A stretch of DNA of 64,000 nt from Chamaea fasciata. Its lineage: Eukaryota; Chordata; Aves; Passeriformes; Sylviidae. Below, piece by piece: positions 24,467-36,265 of this stretch. The stretch is taken from positions 58,755,172 through 58,819,171 of the forward strand of contig JARCOQ010000002.1 in the NCBI GenBank assembly GCA_029207755.1. Direction: 5' to 3'. Numbering within the stretch: the first letter of the stretch is position 1; each line of letters starts with the position of its first letter. The notes below the pieces were generated by a model. The model searched no databases, was not told the origin of the DNA, and saw only the letters and a program-made list of their open reading frames with translations. The position numbers and the translations under genes are program-made.

Positions 24467-27400
24467 AGGACTGGAGTTAATGCAACTCCACTTGCACATT
24501 GTGTGGCCGTTGATCACAGTGAGACCTAATGTGCCACTACAATCTGCAATCACTCTACAGCAAACAAATGCAACATCACAAATGTAAGTAGAACCAGGAA
24601 AAGCAGAAGCAGGCACATCTACCAAGGGAAAATGTTATCTAACATTCTTCATGGGTGAGGAGATACAGGAGACTGAACAGAGGTACTTAATGCTCTTATA
24701 GACACCCTAAAAAAATTCATCTGGCCTCCTGATGCCCCTGCAAAAGATGTGAGTCACTGTTAGGCCCTGTGTCACACCTGCCATTCCCATGGGAATGTTT
24801 TATACACTGTATAGCATCTAAAAGGACACCAGTTACCCATGTTAGGCACCTGAATTGTTTGTCAAACTTCTGTGTAAAGCCCTGGAGGACATCCAATCAA
24901 AATATATGGAGCAAAAAAAAAAAAAATCCATCTACATTTAATGTGGAGTTCAGTAAGTAAGGCTGCATCCAAATTGCTTGGTAAGTGTCTCTGTGGCAGG
25001 CTGGCAAGTCCTGACCCCTTATCATTTAAGTCAGAGACCTGTTAGCAACGTAAAGTGGTGGCTTTTCAGTCAGCACACCTGAGTTTCCTTTCCACGAAAG
25101 AAGTTGTTAATTTTTTCAAAGGAATATATTTCTAAATTTCATTTTTTTCCAAGGGAGGTTTGAACTAAATGTCTTTTTACTTCATGCTAAGAATGTGGTA
25201 ACTGAAGTAGACTTCATAATCCCATTCGATTTTTAAGGAAACTGTAGGAAAAAGGTGAGCAATAAGACTTGCCTGTGTGTAACATGCATGAAATTGGTAT
25301 TCATTATGGCAGACTGTCTGTTGCACAAAAAGACACTGATCTAATATGTGTCAGGCCATAATAGAGAGACTGGAAGATTGCTTGCGCTTTCCTCTTCATG
25401 GCTGCTTTCTCAGTACTTTCAATCAGATTTTCTGGCAGGAACTTAGGCAGCAATAAAAGTATAACACAAATTTCTCTTCATTTCAATCTGTTACAATAAC
25501 AGATTAAAATTCCATACTTTGTCAGCAGTCAAATAAAGCAGATAAACCTAGGTAGTGTGAAAACACTGCAAGGTCTGTGAACACTAGACTAAGTAAAGTA
25601 TAAAATACACATTCTAAATAAAGCTAATTCATCAGTTAACTGTAGCATGCCTCTTATGAAATCATTAATTTCAGGTTGTTTAGATAAATCACAAACTTCA
25701 ACATATTTATGAGCATGCAATTTCAAGACAAATATGAAATTACAAAATTTAAACAAAGCCTATTAGGCCTAGCAAAGGTTAATTGATGGATTTATCACAT
25801 CATGCTAAAATGTACCAGGAAATAATAAATCAAATAATAATGAATCCAATTCATATTATAAAGTGCTACATTTTTTCTAAATTTCTAGTGCAGTAAATCT
25901 TGAATCCCAGTGGGAAATTGTGTTTCCTTTGTGTATCTTCATTAATCAAGTCCAGGTTTATACTGATCAAAACAATCAAAAAAAATCAATCAGAAGTCCA
26001 GCAGAGTTCAGCCATCAAGAAGACAGACATATAGGAAGCTATTGAATTACTTAAATGCCAATTATGTTACACGTTGTTTTCCTGTGTGCTGACACTTTAC
26101 TGATAATTTTTTTCTCATTTGTTCCATGTGCAGACAGTAAATATAATAGGGAAAAAACTTAAAAAAAGAAAAATAAAAATGAAAGAAAAAGCATATGCTT
26201 AAAACTAAGCTTATTCTAATATTCTAACTATTGAAATTCCCTGATGATATAAACAGATACAATGTATAATCCTCCTTCTGATTTACAATCAGTTTTTATG
26301 TAAACCCAGCAATAGTAGAAAAAAAATAATTGTGCCATAGAAATAATACTATGTATTACATCATACATAATAAATGATACATACATGCTATTTTAAGCTT
26401 CTTTCTCTGAGAAACTATTTATCTTGTGGGCTGCAAAAAATAACAAATTATTTGAAAAACTTTATTCTTGGCATATCTGCATTCTCTCTTAGAGCACAGG
26501 TTCCTATTAGGACTATGTTACAGGAGTTGAGTGAATTTCCTAATCTCAGTAATAGGGAAAGGTGGAGTACAACAATTCCCTTTTACAAATATTTTTAATA
26601 TTTAAAAATGTGCTAAAAACGAGATATTGTTTGTTTTAGTTTAAATAAAAATATGCCCAACCACATGTTTTTAAAGGACAAGAAATCAGTTTAGCTTTAT
26701 ATCGTTCTGTTTCTATCCCTCTATTCCATGAGCTGAGTTTCTGTTTTTCCTCATCATTTTGTCATAAATGACTGGAAAACTTGGGAACTGAGGCTCTCAT
26801 TATAAAAAGTTTCCCAAACTATTTATTTCTCTTGTATTTTATTACAAAATGTGTAATAAAGAAATAAACTGAGATAAAAATATTCTGAGTACTGGTTCTA
26901 GTCTCTATCTCTTAAAACCAAATAAACCATGCAAACATTAGAAAGTTTCTCAATGAAACTTTTAAATAATTTAGAGAGTTTCAAGTTCAAAAACAACTCT
27001 TTCAAAAGTACTTAATGTAAAATAACCAAAGGAGTGCAATAAGAGAAGCTCCTTGATACTTCTTCACTGAAACAATTCATTTGGTGAATTTTCCAGTGAA
27101 TTTTATAATTCTCTTGATATTCACAGTACCTTGTCATGCAGATAGGTATTTCAGATTTCATTCAGGAAAATATTACACATATTTTTCTTCCCTTTTTCCA
27201 AAGATATTAAAAACTTGATACACACTAAGTAGCTTATCTCTGCAAGTTCTTAAGTATTAAAACAGATAGGGCTCATACAGAATGGGAAACAAGCTCTTCC
27301 AGATTCTTCCAACAGCTTATGGTAATTTATGTACAATCTGTTGCATTTACCCAGAAATGTTGGAGTTACTTCAGCAGCTTGTTTCTGACAATATAATGTG

Positions 27401-28889
27401 AAAATCACTCGATTCACTTCTGAACTAAAATCACCTATGGGTGATTCCTTCCTCATGAAAGAAATATTCAGTTCCCCAAGGTTCACCTGGAAAGGCAGCA
27501 TTTTCAAATTCCCCTACCCAATATTTATATGTAATACAAAGTTAGTTTGAATTTCTTTTATCTTAATTCATATCCAAGTGGGACAGAAGGATTTCTTTTT
27601 ATCAAGATGCTTCCAGAGGTAATTATGCAGCAAGAGTTAATAAGTTATTTCTTTTTTTCTGCGTATTGAAATTCTAAAGCAGATATATAATCATGGCTGA
27701 GCTTTTCCTTTGAAATTGCAGAAGCTTTTTTTTGTTTATAATCTGTCTTGAGTCTGTATAACAGACTGTCCAGGCCATTAAACAGTTTGTTTCCAGTCTG
27801 CTTAGATGATGTAGTATTATCTGCAGTTGTTTATTTATTTGTATTTCATCTTTAGGAGAATCTGGTATGCACCAGACAGCTCTGCTTTGATAAAACCATT
27901 TTATTACAGCTTGGCATTTCCGTCTTAGTTTCTCCTTATGCTGTCTTTTTGTTCCACAAAAACTAAAGGAAGCTTGGCCCAGTCTTAACAGTAGTTCAGT
28001 GTTATGTATGCAATGCTTCTTACAACTTACAAGCTTATTTCAGAATGTTGCTACAGAGAACACTCTTAGCAGGTTAGTTATTTCCTCCCATACCTCACAT
28101 GTAGTATATAAAGATCCTTTTTTTATGTGAAAAGTGAAAAAGCATTTATCTTTTAACAATATTAATACTGTTAAGTTTATAAACATCTGTCAATAAATAA
28201 TTAAGGATAAATCATAAACCATCCTTTCAGACTTACTTTAGAGTCAATCTTTGCTTGTTATTTGTGCATTTACACTGGGAAAAACAAACAAAATGAAGCC
28301 TTTTAAAAGCCCCTTATCTAAAAAAGCCCCAAACCAACACTCAAATGAAGTTCAAATATTTGAGAAAAAAAAAAAAAAAAGTCATATCCTCCTAGTTTGT
28401 AAATTATTCATCTAGACCTGGTGAAATTTACCCTGAGAGACTTCAGCTTGGTGAAGCAATAAAAAAAAAAAATTAGTGCAGGACAGTCAAGTTTCCAGAT
28501 TATTAACTGGACCAAAACAAAGATTACCTAGAAGAAGGAATATCCAGAGTGTTAAAGTGCTATTATTATATTTTCAAACTCAGAAAACTTCTTGGACAGA
28601 CTGTCTGTTGGTAAGGATACAGAAGAGACCAATAGGCTAAGTAGCAGCCAAAACAGAGATTTAAGAACTAATTATGCAATTTCAAAGAAACTTCAATCTG
28701 TAGTAAGGGAGAAAAAAGTTTTGTTGTCATGTACCATAATGTGAATAGTGTATGTGACACTGCCACACATCATACTGTTACTACAAATGAGTGAAAATTT
28801 GTCTACATCAAAAGATTGTGAGTTACATTTAAAATTAGCAAGAGATTCATACTGAAAAAAATAAGTGTTGTGGTGCAGTGGAGTCAAAA
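24467..28889. other. non-coding unique DNA
   Basis: No gene found. A segment at about 24,750-24,860 resembles parts of 29,316-29,650 (GTGTCACACCTG, then TTAGGCACCT), perhaps an unclassified old repeat. The part at 25,600-25,860 is free of simple repeat, rich in TAAT/ATTA cores, and might be regulatory. The frame at 27,250-27,507 (minus) shows no known domain. Confidence 0.55.
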
Positions 28890-29215
28890 TAAAAGGTTTT
28901 GTCAAGTGGTGTTCCACAGATGTCTGTTCTGAAACTGGAATAACTTAATATTTTCATTAATTATATGAACACTGAAATAGAGGCAATGATTATTAAATTT
29001 ACAAATTATACCAAACTCAGAACAGATCAAAGCACATTGAAGCTCAGGGTGAGAATACAAAATTATTTCCAAGAGGAGAGTATAGTAAAAAAGTAAATAT
29101 AGTGCAATTCAAAGTGAGAAAAAAACAAAATAGCACTTTAATGTAGATATAAATGATCACATGTACAACACTGGAATCAATGAGTTAGACAGCAGTGCTG
29201 CTGAAAAAAGCCAAA
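28890..29215 (+). mobile_element. degenerate CR1-like reverse-transcriptase remnant
   Basis: Seen: the plus strand gives SGVPQMSVLKLE followed by a stop at about 28,904-28,943, then LNIFINYMNTEIEAMIIKF and TNYTKL just after. These align with the CR1 ORF2 segment SGVPQGSVLGP...NIFINDL...FADDTKL. The catalytic FADD has become FTNY. Downstream homology fades, with scraps of the following CR1 region to about 29,215. The copy has many stops and is far older than those at 15.8 and 43.8 kb. Sense is plus. Confidence 0.6.
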
Positions 29216-29245
29216 GTACCTGCCTGGCTTAGCTTCACGTAGTAG

Positions 29246-29660
29246 GTGTCTAGCACAGTTGAATATACTCCACAGTATGGTGCCTGCCCTCCAGAAAAAC
29301 GTGTCACCATTGGCCTTGTGTCATATCCTGAGGTCACATCTGCATGGCTCAGGTGTGCTACAGCATCTCAAATGCCCCTTGGCATCTGTGTATGTGGGCA
29401 AGAGACAGTCTTAAATAATTGCAGCCAGTGGAGCCCAGAGGGCTGCTCAGCTCACCTGAAATTTGACATGTACACACTGTCAAATGAACAGCTCTCCAGG
29501 CTACACTGGATTGAATTCAGTGACATCCAGATCCCACTTCAGGAGAGCCCAGGTTTCCCACTGGTGCTGTGTCATACCTGGAAGTCCCATCTGGATCTTC
29601 CAGATACATGGGGTATATCAGATGGCATTAGGCACCTATGTGTAGGCAGCTAAATCAGAC
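29246..29660. repeat. unclassified segment with an internal imperfect duplication
   Basis: Seen: the stretch at about 29,316-29,400 (TTGTGTCATATCCTGAGGTC ... TGCCCCTTGGCATCTGTGTA) is echoed at about 29,562-29,650 (GCTGTGTCATACCTGGAAGT ... GATGGCATTAGGCACCTATG). A further related piece lies at 24,750-24,860. A 135-codon open frame crosses it but has no recognisable domain and no conserved partner. It is more GC-rich than its surroundings. Probably part of an old dispersed repeat whose family I cannot name. Confidence 0.35.
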
Positions 29661-29845
29661 TTTACATTTACATTACATGGATTTCCATGACTTTGTATTG
29701 TCTATAAATACAGCATTTCAGCTCTGTGTGTGTGCATGTCAGAGATGTGACAGACACATTTAGGTTTATGAGGTTGAGAAGAATTTCACCCTGACAGGAT
29801 ATAAAGACTCCATTGGCTATCTCATCAGGACTGAGTAAATACATT

Positions 29846-29873
29846 AAAAAAAAAAATTAAAAAAAAAAAATAA
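29846..29873. repeat. A-rich tract
   Basis: Two runs of A joined by TT, ending in TAAAA. No element end is recognised beside it. Confidence 0.7.
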
Positions 29874-30134
29874 AAGGAACTTGTTATACAAAAAAAATTC
29901 AGTCCCAAAATATAGGAAAGGTTTCAAATGAAGGCTAAATTCCATGTTTGTGTAGCAAAGACAAGAAATAGGGCTCCTAAATTGTAGAAAGCCATAGTTT
30001 AACTTTTGGTCTGTAGAAAGGGTGACATTTGTCTTGTAGTATTGTGGAATTTCTATGACTGGAAGTTTCCAAAAACAGCAATTGACATCCTGCAGAACAG
30101 CCTGGCATCATTGCCAAAAATCAGCTTTCTACTT

Positions 30135-30166
30135 TAAAAAAAAAAAAACAAAAAAAAAAAAAAACT
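30135..30166. repeat. A-rich tract
   Basis: A12, one C, then A14. It lies about 20 bases left of the solo LTR at 30,186. Confidence 0.75.
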
Positions 30167-30185
30167 GAACGGTGTGTAAAAATAT

Positions 30186-30605
30186 TGTGATGGTTTAGGA
30201 ATGGTATTCTTCAATTTTGTGTTCCCACTGAAAGCACTTCAAACCATGTGATGCTTGCTCACTTCCCCCTGCTCCTCCCCTTCACCCTGTAGTGGGCTAA
30301 AGAGAAGAATTGGAGGCAAACAGAAAATGTTCATGTGTTGATGTAAGAACAATTTACTATAAACAGCAGTGAGGTAAGAAAATGAACACTAACAGCAACA
30401 ATATTGCAACAAAAGTGTTCAGGAGATGCAACTGATTCACATGCAAATGATCACCGTGGAGCCCAACAACATTCTGGCCCTGAAGAGGGCCTCTCCCCCA
30501 TTCCCAGAAATGATGGGAGGTGATATAGAATAACCTGCAGGGTCCTGGCCATTCCCCCTCCTGGATACTGCAAAAATTAACCCTGTCCTGGCCAGAACTA
30601 GGACA
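30186..30605 (-). mobile_element. solo LTR of avian ERVL-type endogenous retrovirus
   Basis: Seen: on the minus strand the element begins TGTCCTAGTTCTGGCCAGGA followed by CAGGGTTAATTTTTGC, and ends CCTAAACCATCACA, so it has TG...CA ends at 30,605 and 30,186. Flanks AATAT and ATTAT make a 5-bp target duplication with one mismatch, as expected for ERVL-type elements. Length 420 bp. The opening phrase is a hallmark of a common avian LTR family. The minus-strand open frame of 87 codons lies inside the LTR. No internal retroviral sequence flanks it. Confidence 0.8.
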
Positions 30606-33600
30606 ATTATCATATGCCATATACTAACTATTTATTATAACCTATGTGTTACACATACTGCAGCTGGAGCCAAGAGCTCAACATTATATGACTTTGTGTT
30701 GCTTCTCAAAATCCCGTTTGTAACATGCAATATTCCTACAGTGTGGCTAAGGCTGAGGAGCATCTGAGCATTTTTAGAGAACTTGCTTCTCCTCCTGAAA
30801 GACAGCCTTTATAATTCCCTTTGGGATCATATTTTTGACTGCCATATCATCATTTGGGACTAATTAGCTCTCTCTTGTGCCAAAGATCAGCACAGTCTGC
30901 ACAAGACTGGCTTTGCTTGCTTGAACCTGTGACTGTCGCTTTCTTTCTTAATGGAATCATCATCTACCTTTGAAGCTAGATCCCTTCTGAACCAATAGCT
31001 TCACAGTCTGACTCTGCCTCTTACAAGGATTTACTAAACTGTAGCTGCTAAGCAATGTAGGCTCACTGAGCTGAGCATCTGCCAGGAGCTATTTGGCATA
31101 TGGTCAGGATAAGACTGCTACAGAGGCAGCAACCAACTTCTGGAGTACATGTGCATCCCTTTGCCTTCTCTATGTGCTGTGTCTATGTGAATTTTACATG
31201 CAATCTGGCCAGCAAAAGCAGAGGCAGGCATTTCCCTGTTGTCTGGTTCTTTGCTGAGATTCTTTCTCCAGCAGATGTTGGCGGATTTTCCCACAGACTT
31301 TGTTGTATGTATCATGTCTGTGTCTTCTTATTCTAATAAAAGAGAAAAATTCCATGTGCTGGCCTCTAAAAACACTACAGAGCTCTCCAGTTAGGTCCAA
31401 AACTAGTCCTTTTCTCTGGACAAGCATTGTGCAATATTCTGTAGAGTATTTGCAGCAAGTTTGAAGTGTTAGTGAACCCACGTTTTTGCTATGCTGTCTT
31501 CAGAAGAGAATAGATCAAAAATTGAGTTTTAAGAGTGCATGAAAATTCTGTGGATGAGTTCAGTCCCTCTGTGTATTCATTTTCTCATGATTAATATCAT
31601 ATAGGCATTTATTCTAATACTGATCTTCCATAATCAAGGAGGAAGCCAAAACACCTGGGAATTGTTTTCCTTTTGTAATCATGGTGACCGTTCTTTATGT
31701 CTTCATTAAAACACTTCTACAACAAATAGCAGTCTCTGTAAATTGATCTTTGAGCTGATTCAAGAAAAATGCATAAGAATTTAACATACAAAATATTGAA
31801 TATAATTTCTGACATAAAATTAAATCAGTAATTAGCTAACTTTTTTTTTTTTTTTCACCCCAGCTCTGGTTAGATAGCAGAAGAATAGTTCCATTGCATT
31901 CTTTTCCTAGACTATCATTTTTCTTTTTAATACCTCAGAATTTTATTAGGAGTTGACACCAACCCTTTTCCATGAAAGCCAGAGATCAACAGTGACCAGC
32001 CACTAGAGAGTCCTGGCACCTCCTTGTTTCATCAGGAGGAGAACCCAATACAGAAAAGGAATTTAAAAAAAAAAAAAAAAAAGAGGAAATAGTGTGTGTG
32101 CTTTTTTCTTTTTTCTTCTACAGAGCCAATAGGTTGTATCTCAGAATGAATCAGCTGCAGTGGATTCCTTCAGAATATCTGGGGTCCTTTCCTGAACTCT
32201 TCTGAAGATTTATGACATTTCTCATCAAAAGTTTAGATTCCACACTAGATCTCAGCAAAGTTGTCTGTATCTACACACTAAAATGTCAGCAAAATAAATG
32301 CCAAACACTGGAAGGTGTTGCTGCATCCATCAGTCAAGACTATAATTTGACATAAGGAAACAATAAGCCAGCATGATGCCCCACTATTCTCAAATCAACT
32401 CTTGGCCTATGACACACTTCTTAAACCCCTTCTGCACAACCCACTTAGGCACATATGTCTTCTTCTCCCATCTGCTCAGCATTTCACCATTACTTCCAGT
32501 ACTTGTGTCTGACTGTATGACTGAATGCATGCATAGCAGCATTTAAGTATCTCAAACTCCTACTCAGATTTTTTTTTTCAGAATTCAGTTTTTGATTTGT
32601 GAAAACTCAAATCTGAAAGTCTGCCTTTTACATTTCACTGAAAGCTTAGATGCCTGAGCCTATCAAAGATGGGAGCCTTCACAGATATTGGATTACTGGA
32701 TAACAGCCATTGATCCAAATTCCAGGCCCAAACATAACCAGTAGAGGACAGTTCTTTCTGCTAACAGAATGCAATGGAATCTCATATATTCATACAAGCC
32801 TTCAAACATTGTCATAAATTGTAAGCAAACACAGTATTTTATTTCTTTACAGGTTTTTTTGATGACTTAATTGGCTGAAGATTAAGTATGGGCTATGAAA
32901 GCAATTGTAATAATTCCTGAAGAAACATGAAACTAAAATCTCCATATACAGCTCCATTTTTTTCCTCATAAAATACACAGACATATTTCCATTTAGAGGT
33001 TTGCTCACAAAAGTTAAGGTATATTGTATGAAATTCCTTCTCAAAAACAGGGTAAATAAATTGAGAGAAAATTATCAATAGCAAGGTAGGGACCAAGTAA
33101 TGCAAAATTTTAATTGGATCCTGCAGAGAGATCCTTAGAGAAAAGATATAGAATTTTAAGTTGACAGTCCCTTTCTATTAAACTCTCTGTTGAACTAGAA
33201 AAAATTAAAAACTAAAGACACAACTAATTGTCCTGGGCTCCATTTTAATAAGCTGTATAGGGAAGGAAGGCAGAATTAGAGTAGAGCAATGCAGTGTGTT
33301 AGGAAAAGGGTAAGTGAACTGGAGTGCAAATGCAACCGAATGGGTGCAAAAATAAGTACTATTAGAATGTTGGAGCTGAGTCATCCCTTCAGCAGGTGAT
33401 GGTGCCTGTGGCACTGTCAGGATCACTCCTGGCACTTGAAGGATCGTTGTGAAGGGGAATGCAATAGTAAGAATGTGATAGTGGCAAAGACAGAAAGTGC
33501 ATGCCACAGCAGTTCCCTGTGTTTTCTGGAATATCTACAAATTCCTAGTCATAGTGGGCCTGAGAAAGAAAAAGCTGCTGTCACAATCCTAAAGGGGTAA

Positions 33601-35679
33601 ATAGGAGATTTCTGTCCAGCAGTAAACTATGCCAGAGACAGGGAAAACTGGAAGGGAAAGATAAGAGGAGAGCAGATGTTTAACACTCGGTACCAGAGAG
33701 GAAGCCTATACTGTGGCTGCTGAAATGGAGAGATCCCCTGTGAGAACCATGTCTTAGAAAGCAGCTGCCAAGTCAAATAGCCATTAAATCTCAGCAGAAA
33801 CAAACATCATCACACTATGCTTTGTCTCTTTAGTAGACCCAACATCAGTTCCTACTGGGCTAGTATCAACTGTACCATACAAAGCCTACAGGAAAATACA
33901 GGCCAGAGTGACAAAAGCATGCACTTTTAATTAAGTTGTTTGAAATTAAATGAAAAATGTTCTGGGATAAATGAGTGAAAAAGTTGGAAATCTAGCTTGT
34001 GAATTGAACCTCTGTTCTTTTCTAAGAAGAATTTAGCTGAAATTATATCTTTGTTAGTGCAAAGTATGTCTTCCAGTTAGGGATAGTGGGAATCCTTCCC
34101 ATCTCTGGTCCTTTCTCAATTGCTCCTGAATATCTGCACAAGAGACCATGTCATTACTTCATGGATCTGGTCATTCTTTGTGTGCAGATAAACCCTGTCA
34201 TAAAGTAAGGAAATGAAAAACTCACAATCCTTCCTTCCACTGGAGGCAACTGTTATATATTTTCTTGGGACAGAGAAAAATGCTAGCTATCTCAAGGCAC
34301 ATGTCTAACTTCAGTGTGGTAATCAGTAACTAGTACAGAGTAGTAGGAGAGAGAAGGACTACTACATCAATTCAGCTTATACCCAGAGCAACAGCGATAA
34401 TTTCCTCTTCAAGTCAGAACAGAGGAGTTAAAAGCAAGTAAAGAGTTGAAGAGAAGGTTCAGATTTTGGACTGTGAAAACAGGCAGGAATAAAAAAGAAG
34501 TTAGCTTTAATATCAAAAAGGGAGGATGTGCTGCTGGTACTAAAATGTATTTTCATATTCAGACATAAAAAAGTACATTGTCTGATTACAAAAACCTCCT
34601 TAAAACAAACAAACAAACAAACAAACAAACAAACAAAGCCATAACTTTTCCCCCCTCCTTCCTCTGCCTTTTCTTTACCATAATAATCCAGGGTAGTTAT
34701 ACTGCATGCTATATCAATCACATTTCTATCCTGCCTCTTTCAGCCAGTACCACCTTTGTTTCAGCTGTGGGGAAAGAGAAGGTAGGGTCCTACTCACAAC
34801 CATTGCACACTGCTGTTGCAGACAAACCCTTTTTCTTGTCTGGCTAATAAGCGGAGCTATTAAGTTCCCTTTCTCCAACAGGAAACAGGAAGGACATAAA
34901 GCATACTTCTTGAAAAGCATGACACTTCATAACCATAGAAGATGACTTGATGTAGGCCATTTATTCCTGCTGATTTCAGATAAGCTCTCCTACAGAAATC
35001 TGTGTAAGAAGATTCAGGATTGAGAAACCAACTAGATCTAGGGATAGCTAGACAGGTAGAAACTAGAAGGAATAACGGCTCTGTGACTGATAGATTTGAG
35101 GGAAATAGAAGTAAGAGACAAGAGACTTGGAGAAGTACTAATGATAAAAAAGTGTTGAAATGATTCCTCCTTTGAGACAGGAACAAGGAGCTGATGAATT
35201 GCAGAAGAAGAACGGGAAGAAGTTTGCAGAACTTGGAGAGAAGAGACATAATAAGGAATTTAAAGATATCCTTTGGGTGCCTACTATGCTGAGGCTAAAT
35301 CATGTATTGCTGATTGAGGCTACACATGCTTTCAGGAGCCAGTGCATTACTTGGTATGAATAAAAAGGACATATAGGAAAAAAGATTGCATTAATAGCGA
35401 ATAATATAAAATTAACTGTAATTGGGGTAGATGTATGACTAAGGGCAAAGTGAGAACAAGGAAGGAAAATGCTGTGGCCCAGATCCAACAAAATATTTAT
35501 GCTTTCAACTTCTAACTGCTAACATTAGATGGTAATAGCTTTCACAGCAGGTAAGCTCATAAATCATTTGTTGAATCTAAGCCTAAGGCTGTTGCATGTT
35601 AATCCAATGATTCTAAAAGTAAGGTTTACTGAACGTATTTACAAATTTTAAAAATATAGTTAATAGTATCAAAATAATA
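30606..35679. other. non-coding unique DNA
   Basis: No gene found over 5 kb. Homopolymers occur at about 31,841 (T) and 32,064 (A), and a (CAAA) microsatellite at 34,603-34,637. Several open frames on both strands (30.9-31.5, 33.2-33.5, 34.4-35.5 kb) lack domains and overlap each other, as chance frames do. Confidence 0.6.
34603..34637. repeat. (CAAA)n microsatellite
   Basis: About eight and a half perfect copies of CAAA. Confidence 0.95.
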
Positions 35680-36067
35680 CAGGCTGAGGGAACTATGCTT
35701 GTTCCTGCTGGAGAAGTGATAGCTTTGGGGAAAGCCAAAAGCAGTCCTCCCTTTCTTATGAAGAAGTTAATGAAGAGGATGGAGTCAGATGCTTCACAGC
35801 TGAGTGGGAGAGAAGGACAAGAGAGAATAGGTGTAATTTGGAACAAGTCCAGGCTGTGTGTCAGGAAAAGCTTTTTCATCATGGAGACAGCCAAGTGGTT
35901 AAACATGTTGTCCAAAGAAGTCATGTTCCATTCTTGGAAATCTTCAAGGCTCAGCTACGCAAGTTTTGAGTAATCTTGTCTGGTCTCTGAGCTGATCATG
36001 CTCCAAGCACAAGGCTGAAGTAAATGGCTTCTTGAGGCCCCTTCCAAATTCAATCCTGTGATCCCAT
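35680..36067 (+). mobile_element. CR1 retrotransposon, 5'-truncated 3' end
   Basis: Seen: starts near GCTGAGGGAACTATGCTTGT, continues with GGAAAAGCTTTTTCATCATGG and GACAGCCAAGTGGTTAAACA. The peptide SFFIMETAKWLNMLSKEV here matches the CR1 ORF2 C-terminal phrase FFTM-TAK-WN-LP-EV. It ends in the tail GAGGCCCCTTCCAAATTCAA followed by TCCTGTGATCCC. A different, older subfamily than the copy at 15.8 kb. Frames are broken. The open frames on both strands here derive from this element. Confidence 0.8.
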
Positions 36068-36230
36068 GAAAACATTCTCACTACTTCAGTGTGCAATTGC
36101 TGCCTCATTTTATCTAGGAAATATGGTAAAGCTATCTGTTGTATTTCATGAAGGCATGTAGCTATGCATGTTTGCCTAGCTAAGGTGTTTTCATTTATGA
36201 GATATCCTATTTAATAATTTTTAGGTAGAC

Positions 36231-36265
36231 TGAAGTAGAGTGAAGTAGAATGAAGTAGAGTGAAG
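36231..36265. repeat. 10-bp tandem repeat (TGAAGTAGAG)
   Basis: Three full copies of TGAAGTAGAG (one with A for G) and a partial fourth. Confidence 0.85.

Noticed and set aside
24317..24625. Frames with poly-Asn, poly-Thr or poly-Val stretches, one of 180 codons
   Set aside because: They run through the (CAA)n microsatellite; the rest of each frame has no domain and the frames overlap on both strands.
29246..29653. 135-codon plus-strand frame with several Cys
   Set aside because: No domain, no splice context, and the DNA looks like an internally duplicated old repeat.
34950..35480. Possible exon-like purine-rich stretch with frames on both strands
   Set aside because: No domain, no consistent splice pair, frames conflict with each other.
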